Shown here: one piece after another, positions 16,024 through 25,028 of the stretch | Layout of the letters: each line of letters starts with the position of its first letter | Position numbering within the stretch: position 1 is the first letter of the stretch | NCBI GenBank assembly: GCA_019245755.1 | Contig: JAFARC010000044.1 | Coordinates: forward strand, 1 to 42,368 | Direction: 5' to 3' | Origin: Mycobacteriaceae bacterium | GTDB taxonomy: Bacteria; Actinomycetota; Actinomycetes; Mycobacteriales; Mycobacteriaceae | Length of the DNA: 42,368 nt | Notes under the pieces: model-generated | Databases searched by the model: none | What the model was told of the DNA's origin: nothing | Seen by the model: only the letters and a program-made list of their open reading frames with translations | Translations under genes and position numbers: made by a program

Positions 16024-17382
16024 CTACACTCGACGGCGGTAGCGGACCTTCGCGGGCCGCTCCAGTTGCACGACCATCTTGGAGTGGTCGTTGCGGTAGG
16101 AGTCCGCCGGTTGAGCCATCTCAAATTCATACTCGCGCAAAAGCACCGAGAAGATCGCTTTGATCTGCATGGTCGCGAAGGCTGCGCCGACGCAGCGGTG
16201 GCGGCCGGCGCCGAACGGAATCCACGTCCACCGGTTGACCAGGTCTTCTTGGCGGGGCTTGTCGTAGCGGTCGGGGTCGAAAGCGTCCGGGTCGGGGAAG
16301 TCCTCGGCGATCCGGTTGGAGATCGCCGGTGAGGCGGCCACGAAGTCGCCCGTATGGATGGGATAGCCTTCGACCTCAAACTCACCTTGCGCCACGCGCA
16401 TCAAGATGATCAGCGGCGGGTGCAGCCGCAGCGTCTCCTTGAGCACGTTCTCCAGCCTCGGGATCTGGCGCAGCGCATGGAAGCTGACCTCTTGACCGTC
16501 GGCGTAGAGCTCGTCGAGCTCGCTTTTGACCTCGGCGTAGACGTCGGGGTGGCGCAGCAGTTCGATCAGCGTCCATGACGCGGTGCCCGAGCTGGTGTGA
16601 TGCCCGGCGAACATCAGTGAGATGAACATTCCGGTGACTTCGTCGGCCGAGAACCGCGGGTTGCCCTGCTCGTCTTTGATCGACACCAGCACGTCGAGCA
16701 TGTCGCGGTCACCCTTGTCGGTCGGGGGATTGGCGATCCGACCGGTCATGACCTCCTGTACCAGCGCCACCAACCCTTTACGGGCCTCGTCTCGCACCCG
16801 GAAGCTCTCGATCGGCAGGTGGGGATCGACGTAGCACAGCGGGTCAGTGCCCCGCTCGAGGAGGTGGTAGTAGTTGGCGAACCGCGAGTCGAGTTCGTTG
16901 CGGAATTTGGTTCCGATCAGACACGCCGTCGACGTGTAGATCGTCAACTCGGCGAAGAACTCCAGCAGATCGATCTCGCCCTCATCGCCCCAGTTTTCGA
17001 TCATCCGCCGGACTTCATGCTCAATCGTGACAGCATGGCCCTTCATGTGCTCGCCGCGCAGTGCGGAGTTGTGCAGCATCTCCCTGCGGCGCTCGGGGCT
17101 GGCGTCGAAGACGACGCCCTTGCCGAAGATCGGCGTCATGAACGGATAGGCCTCGGCCTGGTCGAGGTCCTCGTCGGCGGAGCGGAAGAAAAACTCGTTA
17201 GCCGGCGAGCCGGACAGCAGGATCACGTGCTTGCCGGCCAGCTGGAACCAGCCGACATCGCCGCACTCCTGGCGCACCCGTTTCATCAGTCCGATCGGAT
17301 CGGTACGGAACTCCTCGAGGTGTCCGTGCTCGTCGGCGCCGCCGGAAACCCGGGAAACTTCTTTGAGCTCTTGGCTTGTCAC
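16024..17382 (-). CDS. cyp51: Sterol 14-alpha-demethylase CYP51
   Basis: A 452-residue P450 closely resembling M. tuberculosis CYP51 (Rv0764c, 451 residues). Landmarks: CYP51 B'-helix signature region ending AYPFMTPIFGKGVVFDASPERR, I-helix AGHHTSSGT, ExxR in KETLRLHPP, and heme-ligand loop FGAGRHRCVGA. CYP51 oxidises the 14-alpha-methyl group in three steps and releases it as formate. GTG at 17382 with AGGAG at good spacing is chosen over the open frame up to 17559, which overlaps the SDR gene. Eight bases after the SDR and nine before the ferredoxin. Most mycobacteria do not make sterols, so a catabolic or scavenging substrate is plausible. Confidence 0.96.
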   Translation of the reverse strand: MTSQELKEVSRVSGGADEHGHLEEFRTDPIGLMKRVRQECGDVGWFQLAGKHVILLSGSPANEFFFRSADEDLDQAEAYPFMTPIFGKGVVFDASPERRREMLHNSALRGEHMKGHAVTIEHEVRRMIENWGDEGEIDLLEFFAELTIYTSTACLIGTKFRNELDSRFANYYHLLERGTDPLCYVDPHLPIESFRVRDEARKGLVALVQEVMTGRIANPPTDKGDRDMLDVLVSIKDEQGNPRFSADEVTGMFISLMFAGHHTSSGTASWTLIELLRHPDVYAEVKSELDELYADGQEVSFHALRQIPRLENVLKETLRLHPPLIILMRVAQGEFEVEGYPIHTGDFVAASPAISNRIAEDFPDPDAFDPDRYDKPRQEDLVNRWTWIPFGAGRHRCVGAAFATMQIKAIFSVLLREYEFEMAQPADSYRNDHSKMVVQLERPAKVRYRRRV

Positions 17383-17390
17383 TAGTTCTC

Positions 17391-18200
17391 CTACAGTTCG
17401 AGCTTGAGCTTCTGACGATCTTCGACATCGGCCAGGGGTGCTTCGGGCTGCAGCTCCATCTGCACGATGAAGCCGCCGCGCGGAGTCTCGGTGACGAATG
17501 CGATGGCGCGGGCCAGGTCGGATGCCCGCAGGAAGTAGTCGTGGCGGGCCTGACCCCACTTGGCCCAGTCCTCGAGCATCTGGCCGATGGCCTCGGGTGG
17601 CAGGCTCCAGCCCATGCCGGTTTTCGTCGGGCCCGGATGCACGATCGAGGCTCGCACCCCAGTGCCTTCGAGTTCCATCTGCAAGTTGGTGACCATCGCG
17701 ATGAGCCCGGCTTTGGCGGCACCGTAGGCTCCCATGTGCGGGCGCTGGCGCAGCGCCACGTCGGATCCGACGAAAATTAGGTCGCCGCGGCGGCGTTCGA
17801 TCATCCCCGGCAGGACCGCGGCGGCCAGCCGGTTCGCGCCGACCAGGTGGATCTGGATCTGCGATTCGAAGGTGTCGCTGTCCATCTCGTGCAGACGGCC
17901 GAAATACATGTCACCCGCCCCGGCGACCAGCAATTCGATGTCGCCGAGTTCTTCGACGGCACGGTGCACGAAGCCTTTCACCGAGTCCGGCTCGGTGACG
18001 TCAAGCGGTATCGCCACCGCCTCGCCACCATCGGCGCGAATCTGGCCAACAACCTCGTCGAGCTTGTCGAGACGGCGCGCGCCCAGCGCGACCGGAAATC
18101 CGCGCGCGGCCAGCTCGATGGCGGTGGCGGCACCGATGCCCGAGGAGGCGCCGGCGATGATGGCCGGCCTGCGTTGGGGCTGGGGGGGGAATCGGGGCAT
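17391..18200 (-). CDS. Classical SDR (Rv0765c-like)
   Basis: A 269-residue short-chain dehydrogenase with coenzyme motif GASSGIG (about residues 18-24), R/R-D residues after strand 2 (GARRLDKL) suggesting NADP, and the catalytic YxxxK as YGAAK; the catalytic Ser is in FVGSDVAL. It occupies the position of Rv0765c, between cyp123 and cyp51. ATG at 18200 is the start nearest the first Rossmann strand; the longer frame to 18263 overlaps cyp123. Substrate unknown; the context suggests an alcohol or ketone made by the neighbouring P450s. Confidence 0.9.
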   Translation of the reverse strand: MPRFPPQPQRRPAIIAGASSGIGAATAIELAARGFPVALGARRLDKLDEVVGQIRADGGEAVAIPLDVTEPDSVKGFVHRAVEELGDIELLVAGAGDMYFGRLHEMDSDTFESQIQIHLVGANRLAAAVLPGMIERRRGDLIFVGSDVALRQRPHMGAYGAAKAGLIAMVTNLQMELEGTGVRASIVHPGPTKTGMGWSLPPEAIGQMLEDWAKWGQARHDYFLRASDLARAIAFVTETPRGGFIVQMELQPEAPLADVEDRQKLKLEL

Positions 18201-18216
18201 TGCCGTGGCCTTCCGG

Positions 18217-19437
18217 TTATCGGGCCGTGACGGTGATGGGAAGATGGGCGAAACCGCGCACATTGCTCGAATGCACGCGCACCGCGCCGGTCTCGTCGAC
18301 GTCGTAGCCGCGGATTCGTTTGAACAGCTCGGTCAGAGCGACCCGCGCTTCCATGCGGGCGAGGTGTGCGCCCAGGCAAAAGTGCGCTCCGCTGCCGAAG
18401 CTGACGAGTTTGGAACCGATGTCGCGCCCGATGCGGTACTCGTCGGGATCGTCGAACACACGCTCGTCGCGGTGCGCCGATCCGGGCAGCAGCAGCAGCA
18501 CCTCGCCCACCGGGATCGTGGTGCCGTAGAGGGTCAGCTCGTCGGCCACCGTGCGGGCCAGGATCTGGCTGGAGGTGTCGTAGCGCAGCGTCTCCTCGAT
18601 CCACAGCGGGATCCGCGAAAAATCGTCGAACACCGGGGCAAGCTGGTCGGGGTTCTTGTAGCCCCAGTATGCGGCGTTGGCCAACAGCTTGGTGGTGGTC
18701 TCGTTGCCGGCGATCACCATCAGGAACATAAATCCAAGGACCTCGTCATCGGTGAGCCGATCGCCGCCGATCTCGGCCCCCAACAGCGCGCTGGTCAGGT
18801 CGTCGGTGGGCCTGTCGCGACGCTCTGCCACCATGTGCTGGTAGTAGCCGATGAGGTTGAGCGAGGCCTCCACCGCCGATGCCGGCACATCGTTGACTCC
18901 GTCTTCGCGGTGCATGACCCCGTCGGCGAGCGCCCGGATGCGGTCCCGATCGGGTTCGGGCACGCCCATCAGCTCGGATATGACGTCCATAGGCAGCTTG
19001 CCGGCGAATTCAGCCACGTAGTCCACGCTGCCCGAGGACGCCTTGTCCAGCATGGTGGCGAGGTGCTTCAACGCCAGTTCGGTGACGCGTGGCTCGAGTT
19101 CGCGGATCCGACGCGGCGTGAAGCCCTTCGACACCAGGGTGCGCAGGCGCAGGTGTGCGGGGTCGTCCATGGCCAGAAACGACATCGTCTTCGACGCGTG
19201 CGGTCCGCGAGAGACCGGGTCAAGCGACACACCGTTGGCGTTGGACAGCGCGCTGCTGTTGCGGAAGCCATCCAGCACGTCGCGGTGTCGCGACAACGCC
19301 CAGAACTGGAGTGCCTCGTTGTGGTACAGCGGCGCTTCGTCGCGCAGCCGCCGGTAGTACGGGTAGGGATCCTCGTGGAAGGCGTAGTCGTAGGGATCAA
19401 AGATCAGTTCGCCGGATTGGGCGGTGGAAGTCGTCAA
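18217..19437 (-). CDS. cyp123: Cytochrome P450 CYP123
   Basis: A 406-residue soluble bacterial P450, with long stretches I recall from M. tuberculosis CYP123 (Rv0766c, 402 residues), for example DPYDYxFHEDPYPYYRRLRDEAPLY. I-helix AGNETTTK, ExxR as EETLR, heme loop FGSGAHFCLGAHLARME. The start codon is TTG at 19437, overlapping the TetR B stop by four bases (TTGA) with GGGGAG upstream, so it is coupled to the regulator. Substrate undetermined in any species as far as I know. First enzyme gene of the cyp51 operon under operator site 6. Confidence 0.94.
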   Translation of the reverse strand: MTTSTAQSGELIFDPYDYAFHEDPYPYYRRLRDEAPLYHNEALQFWALSRHRDVLDGFRNSSALSNANGVSLDPVSRGPHASKTMSFLAMDDPAHLRLRTLVSKGFTPRRIRELEPRVTELALKHLATMLDKASSGSVDYVAEFAGKLPMDVISELMGVPEPDRDRIRALADGVMHREDGVNDVPASAVEASLNLIGYYQHMVAERRDRPTDDLTSALLGAEIGGDRLTDDEVLGFMFLMVIAGNETTTKLLANAAYWGYKNPDQLAPVFDDFSRIPLWIEETLRYDTSSQILARTVADELTLYGTTIPVGEVLLLLPGSAHRDERVFDDPDEYRIGRDIGSKLVSFGSGAHFCLGAHLARMEARVALTELFKRIRGYDVDETGAVRVHSSNVRGFAHLPITVTAR

Positions 19438-20045
19438 CGTTGCTCCCCGATGATGGTGGCGACCGCCTGGGTGAGGCGGTCGGCGATGTGGTGGTAGGTG
19501 AAGGCGCCGCTGCCCGCGTCCACGAGCGCGCCGAAGTACGTCATCTCCAGCGCCGGCACGATACGCGGGTCGGCGTTCGGACCGACTGCCGAGCGGATGC
19601 GGCGGCCGATCTCAGCACCGATGGACGCCTGGACCTTACGCACCGCGCGGTCGTTGTCACTCAGCAGTGCGGTGGTACAGGCGGCCGCCACTTCTGGCTC
19701 GTCGGCCACTACCAGCGCGAGGTGGCGCAGCACCTTGTTGACCCGGGTAAACATGCTGTCGTTGACGTCCGTGAAGTAGGGGGCCTGGCGGACGAGGCCG
19801 AGATACACCTCGGCGAGAAGATGGTTTTTCGACGCAAAGTATGTGTAGGCCGTAGCCGGTGCGACGCTGGCGCGAGCGGCCACCGCCCGCACCGTCAGGC
19901 CGCTGTATGACGACTCGCGTAGCACGTTCACAGCCGCGGCGACCAGGTTGTCGAACGTTTCCCGCGACCGTCGTCCCCGCGGCGCGTCCGGATCGCCGCT
20001 GTTTCGCGGACCCGGCGCGACTGCAGCCACGGCATCGCTGGACAC
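19434..20045 (-). CDS. TetR-family regulator (B), Rv0767c-like
   Basis: A TetR protein with the helix-turn-helix LTVRAVAARASVAPATAYTYFASKNHLL and an all-alpha effector domain. It is a paralogue of TetR A (shared DVND, ALVVADEP and AVGP segments). The frame is open from ATG 20093, but operator site 6 and TATTTT at about 20056-20051 (minus strand) lie inside that extension. GTG at 20045 falls six bases after TATTTT, the spacing of a mycobacterial leaderless promoter, so I place the start there; ATG 20093 and GTG 20030 remain possible. It leads the cyp123-SDR-cyp51-ferredoxin-NTF2-adhB-fadD operon and faces aldA; probably an autorepressor. Confidence 0.88.
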   Translation of the reverse strand: MSSDAVAAVAPGPRNSGDPDAPRGRRSRETFDNLVAAAVNVLRESSYSGLTVRAVAARASVAPATAYTYFASKNHLLAEVYLGLVRQAPYFTDVNDSMFTRVNKVLRHLALVVADEPEVAAACTTALLSDNDRAVRKVQASIGAEIGRRIRSAVGPNADPRIVPALEMTYFGALVDAGSGAFTYHHIADRLTQAVATIIGEQR

Positions 20046-20051
20046 ATGTCT
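20040..20051. promoter_or_regulatory. Operator site 6 (GGACA-CA-TGTCT)
   Basis: TGGACA-CA-TGTCTAAAAT. On the minus strand it overlaps the presumed -10 (TATTTT) and the GTG start of TetR B, so a bound dimer would shut the regulator's promoter and the whole cyp51 operon behind it. Confidence 0.72.
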
Positions 20052-20194
20052 AAAATATCGGACAGTGCCGACGGAAGGCAAGCCGGTTGCCAAACGGCCT
20101 TAAACGGCATCGAGTGCGCTCCAACCGGACTTCGGCCGCGCCAGCGGGTCTTGCACCAGGTCCGGTCGTGTCGTTATGGTTGCGGGTAATATTC

Positions 20195-20206
20195 AGACAA
20201 CTGTCC
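20195..20206. promoter_or_regulatory. Operator site 7 (AGACA-AC-TGTCC)
   Basis: CAGACA-AC-TGTCCAGAA, about 60 bases upstream of the aldA start and just after TAATAT at 20187-20192, a good -10 candidate on the plus strand. Sites 6 and 7 lie 155 bases apart in the divergent TetR B/aldA region. Confidence 0.72.
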
Positions 20207-20265
20207 AGAACCTTCGCCGGCGCCGGGGCCGCCGACGCATGCAGGACACTCACAGAGGGGCGCAG

Positions 20266-21735
20266 ATGGCTGTACTCGCCGATCGGGAAAGTCTGTTGCT
20301 GATCGACGGCAAGCTGGTCACCGGCGGCGCCGGTAGATTTCCCACGGTGAACCCGGCCACCGAAGAGGTGGTGGGCGTGGCGGCCGACGGCGACGCCGCC
20401 GACATGGACCGCGCCGTCCAGGCGGCCCGACAGGCCTTCGACGAGACGGACTGGTCGCGTAACAGCGCACTGAGGGTGCGCTGTATCCGGCAACTACGCG
20501 ACGCATTGCGCCAACACATCGAGGAACTGCGCGACATCACCATCGCCGAGGTCGGCGCGCCGCGAATGCTGACAGCCGGCGGACAGTTGGAGGGACCGGT
20601 CGACGACCTGGCGTTTGCCGCCGACAGCGCCGAAACCTACGAGTGGACGACCGATCTCGGGCTGGCCACGCCGCAGGGCGTGCCCAGCCGGCGCGCCCTG
20701 GTCCGGGAGCCGGTCGGGGTGGTCGGCGCCATCACCCCGTGGAATTTCCCGCATCAGATCAACCTCGCCAAAGTCGGGCCGGCGCTGGCGGCCGGTAACA
20801 CGTTGGTGCTCAAGCCGGCACCGGATACGCCGTGGTGCGCTGCGGCGGTGGGTCAAATCATCGCCGAGCACACCGATTTCCCGCCGGGTGTGATCAACAT
20901 CGTCACCTCCAGTGACCACGCGCTGGGAGCGCTGCTGGCCAAAGACCCACGGGTGGACATGGTGTCGTTCACCGGGTCGACGGCCACCGGGAGAAGCGTG
21001 ATGACCGACGCGGCTGCCACGATCAAGAAGGTGTTCCTGGAACTGGGCGGCAAGTCGGCCTTCGTGGTGCTCGACGACGCAGACCTGGCGGCCGCCTGCT
21101 CGATGTCGGCGTTCACCGCGGCCATGCACGCCGGCCAAGGCTGCGCGATCACCACCCGGCTGGTGGTGCCGCGGGCCCGCTATGACGAAGCGGTGCAGGC
21201 CGCCGCGGCGACGATGGGAGCACTGAAACCGGGTGACCCGAACGACAAGCGGACCGTGTGCGGCCCGGTGATCTCCGCGCGCCAGCGGGACCGGGTGCAG
21301 GGCTATCTCGATCTGGCCGTCGAGGAAGGCGGCAGGTTCGCCTGCGGCGGGGGACGTCCCGCCGACCGCGACACCGGCTTTTTCATCGAGCCCACGGTGA
21401 TCGCCGGGCTGACAAATGAGGCCCGGGTGGCGCGGGAGGAGATCTTCGGGCCGGTGCTGACGGTCATCGCCCACGACGGTGACGACGACGCGGTACGCAT
21501 CGCCAACGATTCGCCCTACGGCCTGTCGGGCACGGTGTTCGGCGGTGATCCCGAACGCGCCGCCGGCATCGCGGCGCGGATGCGGGTGGGCACCGTCAAC
21601 GTCAACGGCGGGGTCTGGTACGCGCCCGACGCGCCGTTCGGCGGATACAAGCAGTCAGGCATCGGCCGGGAAATGGGCCTGGCCGGCTTCGAGGAGTATA
21701 CCGAGATCAAAGTCATCGCGACCCTTGCGAACTAA
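20266..21735 (+). CDS. aldA: NAD-dependent aldehyde dehydrogenase AldA
   Basis: A 489-residue aldehyde dehydrogenase, the length of M. tuberculosis AldA (Rv0768) in the same position. Landmarks: PWNFP, the NAD-site FTGSTATG, the general-base Glu in LELGGKS, the catalytic Cys in GQGCAITTR, and the EEIFGPV motif. ATG at 20266 begins the family N-terminus MAVLADRESLLLIDGK; the frame upstream to 20176 covers operator site 7 and is not coding. It heads a plus-strand operon of at least four tightly spaced genes. Role: oxidation of a pathway aldehyde, probably made by AdhB, to the acid that the FadD-like enzyme activates. Confidence 0.94.
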   Translation: MAVLADRESLLLIDGKLVTGGAGRFPTVNPATEEVVGVAADGDAADMDRAVQAARQAFDETDWSRNSALRVRCIRQLRDALRQHIEELRDITIAEVGAPRMLTAGGQLEGPVDDLAFAADSAETYEWTTDLGLATPQGVPSRRALVREPVGVVGAITPWNFPHQINLAKVGPALAAGNTLVLKPAPDTPWCAAAVGQIIAEHTDFPPGVINIVTSSDHALGALLAKDPRVDMVSFTGSTATGRSVMTDAAATIKKVFLELGGKSAFVVLDDADLAAACSMSAFTAAMHAGQGCAITTRLVVPRARYDEAVQAAAATMGALKPGDPNDKRTVCGPVISARQRDRVQGYLDLAVEEGGRFACGGGRPADRDTGFFIEPTVIAGLTNEARVAREEIFGPVLTVIAHDGDDDAVRIANDSPYGLSGTVFGGDPERAAGIAARMRVGTVNVNGGVWYAPDAPFGGYKQSGIGREMGLAGFEEYTEIKVIATLAN

Positions 21736-21745
21736 GGAGACATCG

Positions 21746-22498
21746 ATGGGGCAGTTTGACGACAAGGTCACGATCGTCACCGGCGCCGGCGGCGGCATCG
21801 GTCAGGCCTACGCCGAGGCGCTGGCCCGTGAGGGCGCCGCCGTGGTGGTCGCCGACATCAACGCCGACGGAGCCCAGCGGGTGGCCAAGCAGATCGTCGC
21901 CGACGGCGGAACGGCGATCAGCGTGCCGGTCGACGTGTCGAGTCCCGAGTCGGCCAAAGCCATGGCCGACCGCACGCTGGCCGAGTTCGGCGGCATCGAC
22001 TATCTGGTCAACAACGCCGCGATCTTCGGCGGGATGAAACTGGACCTGCTGTTGACCGTCGATTGGGATTACTACAAGAAGTTCATGAGCGTCAACCTCG
22101 ACGGCGCGCTGGTGTGCACCCGGGCGGTGTACAAGAAGATGGCAAAACGGGGCGGGGGCGCGATCGTCAACCAGTCGTCGACCGCGGCGTGGCTGTACGC
22201 CAACTTCTACGGACTGGCCAAAGTAGGCATCAACGGACTGACACAACAGCTATCCCGTGAGCTGGGCGGTATGAACATCCGGATCAACGCGATCGCGCCG
22301 GGGCCGATCGACACCGAGGCGAACCGCACCACCACCCCGCAGGAAATGGTGGCCGACATCGTCAAAGGCATACCCCTGACCCGGATGGGCCAGCCCGAGG
22401 ATCTGGTCGGGATGTGTCTGTTTCTGCTGTCGGATCAGGCGAACTGGATCACCGGCCAGATCTTCAACGTCGACGGTGGCCAGATCATCCGATCCTGA
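21746..22498 (+). CDS. Classical SDR (Rv0769-like)
   Basis: A 250-residue short-chain dehydrogenase: TGAGGGIG coenzyme loop, acidic Asp after strand 2 (VVADIN) for NAD preference, NNAA, catalytic Ser in NQSSTAAW, YGLAK, and the late APGPIDTEA motif. ATG at 21746 has AAGGAGA in front. It lies 10 bases after aldA and 10 before the next gene, matching the Rv0768-Rv0769-Rv0770 order. Probable hydroxyacyl or alcohol dehydrogenase of the same pathway. Confidence 0.92.
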   Translation: MGQFDDKVTIVTGAGGGIGQAYAEALAREGAAVVVADINADGAQRVAKQIVADGGTAISVPVDVSSPESAKAMADRTLAEFGGIDYLVNNAAIFGGMKLDLLLTVDWDYYKKFMSVNLDGALVCTRAVYKKMAKRGGGAIVNQSSTAAWLYANFYGLAKVGINGLTQQLSRELGGMNIRINAIAPGPIDTEANRTTTPQEMVADIVKGIPLTRMGQPEDLVGMCLFLLSDQANWITGQIFNVDGGQIIRS

Positions 22499-22508
22499 AA
22501 GGCTTCTC

Positions 22509-23375
22509 ATGAGCGACACCGACGTCGAGCTCGGATACATCGGTCTGGGCAACATGGGCGCGCCGATGGCCAAACGGCTGGTCAACTGGCCCGGCGGGCT
22601 GACGGTGTTCGATGTGCGCACCGAGACCATGACGCCGCTGGCCGAGGTGGGCGCGTCACTGGCCTACAGTGTGGCCGAGGTTGCAGCCGCCGACATCATC
22701 AGCGTCACGGTTCTCAACGACGAGCAGGTGCGCGACATCGTGGCGCAGCTGGCGGCTAAAGCCAAGCCGGGCACGGTGATCGCCATCCATTCGACGATCA
22801 GCGACACCACGGCCGTCGAACTCGCCGATGAGCTCGCGCCGGCGGGGATCCACGTCGTCGACGCCCCCGTCAGCGGGGGCGCCGGTGCGGCCGAAAAAGG
22901 TGAACTGGCCACCATGGTGGGCGCGCAGCGGGCGGTGTACGAGCGCATCAAGCCAGTGTTCAAGCAGTGGGCGTCGTTGGTGATCCATGCTGGCGAACCG
23001 GGTGCGGGCACCCGGATGAAGCTGGCCCGCAACATGCTCACGTTCACTTCCTACGCCGCGGCATGCGAGGCGATGAGGCTGGCCGAACAGGCCGGGTTGG
23101 ACGTGGCGGCCCTCGGGCGGGTGGTACGTCACACCGACGCACTGACCGGCGGACCGGGCGCGATCATGGTGCGCCCCAACATGCAACCGCTGACTCCCGA
23201 CCACTTTCTTTACGAGGCCTTCCTGCACACGCGTGGGCTCGGGGAGAAGGATCTGAGCCTGGCATTGGCGCTGGGTGAAGCCGTGTCGGTCGACCTGCCG
23301 TTGGCCGAGGCCGCTTTGGAGACCCTCGCCGAGGGGCTGGGCGTGCCGCACAGCGCCGCGAACGCGAAGGGGTAG
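22509..23375 (+). CDS. 3-hydroxyisobutyrate-dehydrogenase-family protein (Rv0770-like)
   Basis: A 288-residue beta-hydroxyacid dehydrogenase. Rossmann motif GYIGLGNMGAPMA at residues 8-20, substrate-binding segment DAPVSGGAGAAEKG, and the catalytic Lys in RMKLARNML (about residue 170). The family oxidises 3-hydroxy acids such as 3-hydroxyisobutyrate or tartronate semialdehyde with NAD(P). ATG at 22509 follows AAAGGC; two bases separate its stop from the CMD gene. In context it may act on a branched-chain C4-type fragment released from the substrate; this is inference. Confidence 0.9.
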   Translation: MSDTDVELGYIGLGNMGAPMAKRLVNWPGGLTVFDVRTETMTPLAEVGASLAYSVAEVAAADIISVTVLNDEQVRDIVAQLAAKAKPGTVIAIHSTISDTTAVELADELAPAGIHVVDAPVSGGAGAAEKGELATMVGAQRAVYERIKPVFKQWASLVIHAGEPGAGTRMKLARNMLTFTSYAAACEAMRLAEQAGLDVAALGRVVRHTDALTGGPGAIMVRPNMQPLTPDHFLYEAFLHTRGLGEKDLSLALALGEAVSVDLPLAEAALETLAEGLGVPHSAANAKG

Positions 23376-23377
23376 AC

Positions 23378-23818
23378 GTGGACGAGTTGCGCCGCACCGG
23401 CCTGGCGAAGATGAACGAGGTCTACGGCTGGGAGATGCCCGACATGCCCGGCGACTTCTTCGCGCTCACCGTCGACCACTTGTTCGGCAGTATCTGGACC
23501 CGCCCCGGGCTGTCGATGCGAGACAAGCGCCTCATGACGCTATCGGTCGTGACCGCGCTGGGGCTGCAGGATCTGGCGGAGGTCCAGGTGAACGCGGCCC
23601 TGCACAACGAGGAGCTCAGCGCGGCCGAACTGCGCGAGGTGGCGATCTTTCTCACCCACTACGTGGGCTTCCCGCTGGGGTCCGGTCTCAACGGCGTGGT
23701 CGAACGCGTCAACGCCAAACGCATGAAGGCCGCCGCGTCGGGAGGCGCGCCCGACAGGAAGGCCAACGTCAACGACGCCGTCAGAATGCACACCGGCAAG
23801 GGGCTCGATGAAGAGTAG
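23378..23818 (+). CDS. Carboxymuconolactone decarboxylase (CMD)-family protein (Rv0771-like)
   Basis: A 146-residue CMD-fold protein. The conserved segment LSMRDKRLMTLSVVTALGLQDLAEVQVNAALHNEELSAAEL spans residues 45-85. It lacks the CxxC of AhpD-type peroxidases, so it is closer to the decarboxylase/lactonase branch, but members of this branch have varied functions. GTG start at 23378, two bases after the previous stop. Its end overlaps the start of the next gene by 11 bases (ATGAAGAGTAG). Function in the pathway unknown. Confidence 0.9.
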   Translation: MDELRRTGLAKMNEVYGWEMPDMPGDFFALTVDHLFGSIWTRPGLSMRDKRLMTLSVVTALGLQDLAEVQVNAALHNEELSAAELREVAIFLTHYVGFPLGSGLNGVVERVNAKRMKAAASGGAPDRKANVNDAVRMHTGKGLDEE

Positions 23819-25028
23819 ATACGCTGCGCTGTCGCGCGACCAGCTGGCCATTTTGGTCCCGGAGCTGCTGCTGATCGGCCAGCTCATCGACCGCTCCGGA
23901 ATGGCTTGGTGTATCAGCAATTTCGGTCGCGAGGAGATGCTGCAGATCGCGATCGAGGAGTGGATGGGGTCCAGCCCGATCTACACCCGGCGGATGCAGA
24001 AGGCGCTGCGCTTCGAGGGTGACGACGTCATCACGATCTTCAAGGGCCTGCAACTCGACATCGGCGCCCCGCCGCAGTTCATGGATTTCCGGTACACCGT
24101 GCACGACCGATGGCACGGCGAATTCCAGCTCGACCACTGCGGCGCCCTGCTCGACGTCGAACCGCTGGGCGAGAAGTATGTGCGCGGCATGTGCCACAAC
24201 ATCGAAGACCCGACCTTCGACGCGACCGCGGTCGCAACCAACCCGCGCGCTCAGGTGCGGCCCATCCACCGCCCGCCCCGCGTGCCGGCCGATCGGCATC
24301 CGCACTGCGCGTGGACGGTGATCATCGACGAGGCCCATCCACCGGTCAAAGGCCACCCCGCCCTCGAGGTGGTGCGCCAAAAGCACGCGGCGAGCATCGA
24401 ACTCGATCCCATCGACGACTCAGAGGACGGCCGCTCGGACTACTCGGGCCCGCTGCTCAGTGATGTCGACTTCGCTGGTTTCTCCCACTCGGCGCTGGTG
24501 CGCATCGCCGAGGAAGTCTGCCTGCAGATGCACCTGCTGAACCTGTCGTTCGTCCTCGCGGTGGGCAACCGTGCAAATGCCGAACTGGCCAAAGAAATCT
24601 GCACCAAACAGCTCATCGGGGTGGCCGGCGTGGCCGCCGAACGCATCCACCGGGCGCTGTCGCTGCCTGCCGGCATTGACGGCGCAATCAAGGTGCTCGA
24701 GCTGCACCCCCTGCTGAGCCCGGCGGCGTATGTGAGCGCCGAGTTCGGACCGGACGTCGTCAGCGTCGCCAGATCGACGGCACATGACGACGGCGCCTGG
24801 ATCTCGCTGGTGACTCCGGCCGAACCGCGCCCGCTGCGCGCGATCGTCGCGGCTGTAGACCCGTACCTCGGTGTCGAAATGTTTGGAACAGGGGACGACT
24901 GGACGGCGCGCATCGTCGAGACGAGTCAGGCGGCAGAGGAACTCTCCGAGGTAGCCATCGTCAAGGTCAGCGGCGGAGCGTCATTTGTGTTCGAGCCGCG
25001 AAAATCGCTGCCGCTGACCGTGCTGTGA
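23808..25028 (+). CDS. Conserved protein of unknown function, pathway-linked
   Basis: A 406-residue protein I do not recognise with certainty. Residues 1-170 include a compact domain with conserved-looking His/Cys (DHCGALLDVEPLGEKY, MCHNIEDPTFD, NPRAQVRPIHRPPR, HPHCAWTV). This faintly recalls L-2-amino-thiazoline-4-carboxylic-acid-hydrolase-like proteins. Residues 240-400 are rich in small residues and may be a second domain. No signal peptide or membrane segments. Its ATG overlaps the CMD stop by 11 bases, so it belongs to the aldA operon; in M. tuberculosis, as I recall, the Rv0771 equivalent is followed by purD instead. A substrate-modifying hydrolase is possible but not shown. Confidence 0.85.
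   Translation: MKSRYAALSRDQLAILVPELLLIGQLIDRSGMAWCISNFGREEMLQIAIEEWMGSSPIYTRRMQKALRFEGDDVITIFKGLQLDIGAPPQFMDFRYTVHDRWHGEFQLDHCGALLDVEPLGEKYVRGMCHNIEDPTFDATAVATNPRAQVRPIHRPPRVPADRHPHCAWTVIIDEAHPPVKGHPALEVVRQKHAASIELDPIDDSEDGRSDYSGPLLSDVDFAGFSHSALVRIAEEVCLQMHLLNLSFVLAVGNRANAELAKEICTKQLIGVAGVAAERIHRALSLPAGIDGAIKVLELHPLLSPAAYVSAEFGPDVVSVARSTAHDDGAWISLVTPAEPRPLRAIVAAVDPYLGVEMFGTGDDWTARIVETSQAAEELSEVAIVKVSGGASFVFEPRKSLPLTVL

Noticed and set aside
17734..19497. Long plus-strand open frame (about 587 codons) over the SDR and cyp123 genes
   Set aside because: Antisense shadow of cyp123 and the SDR; no recognisable domain.
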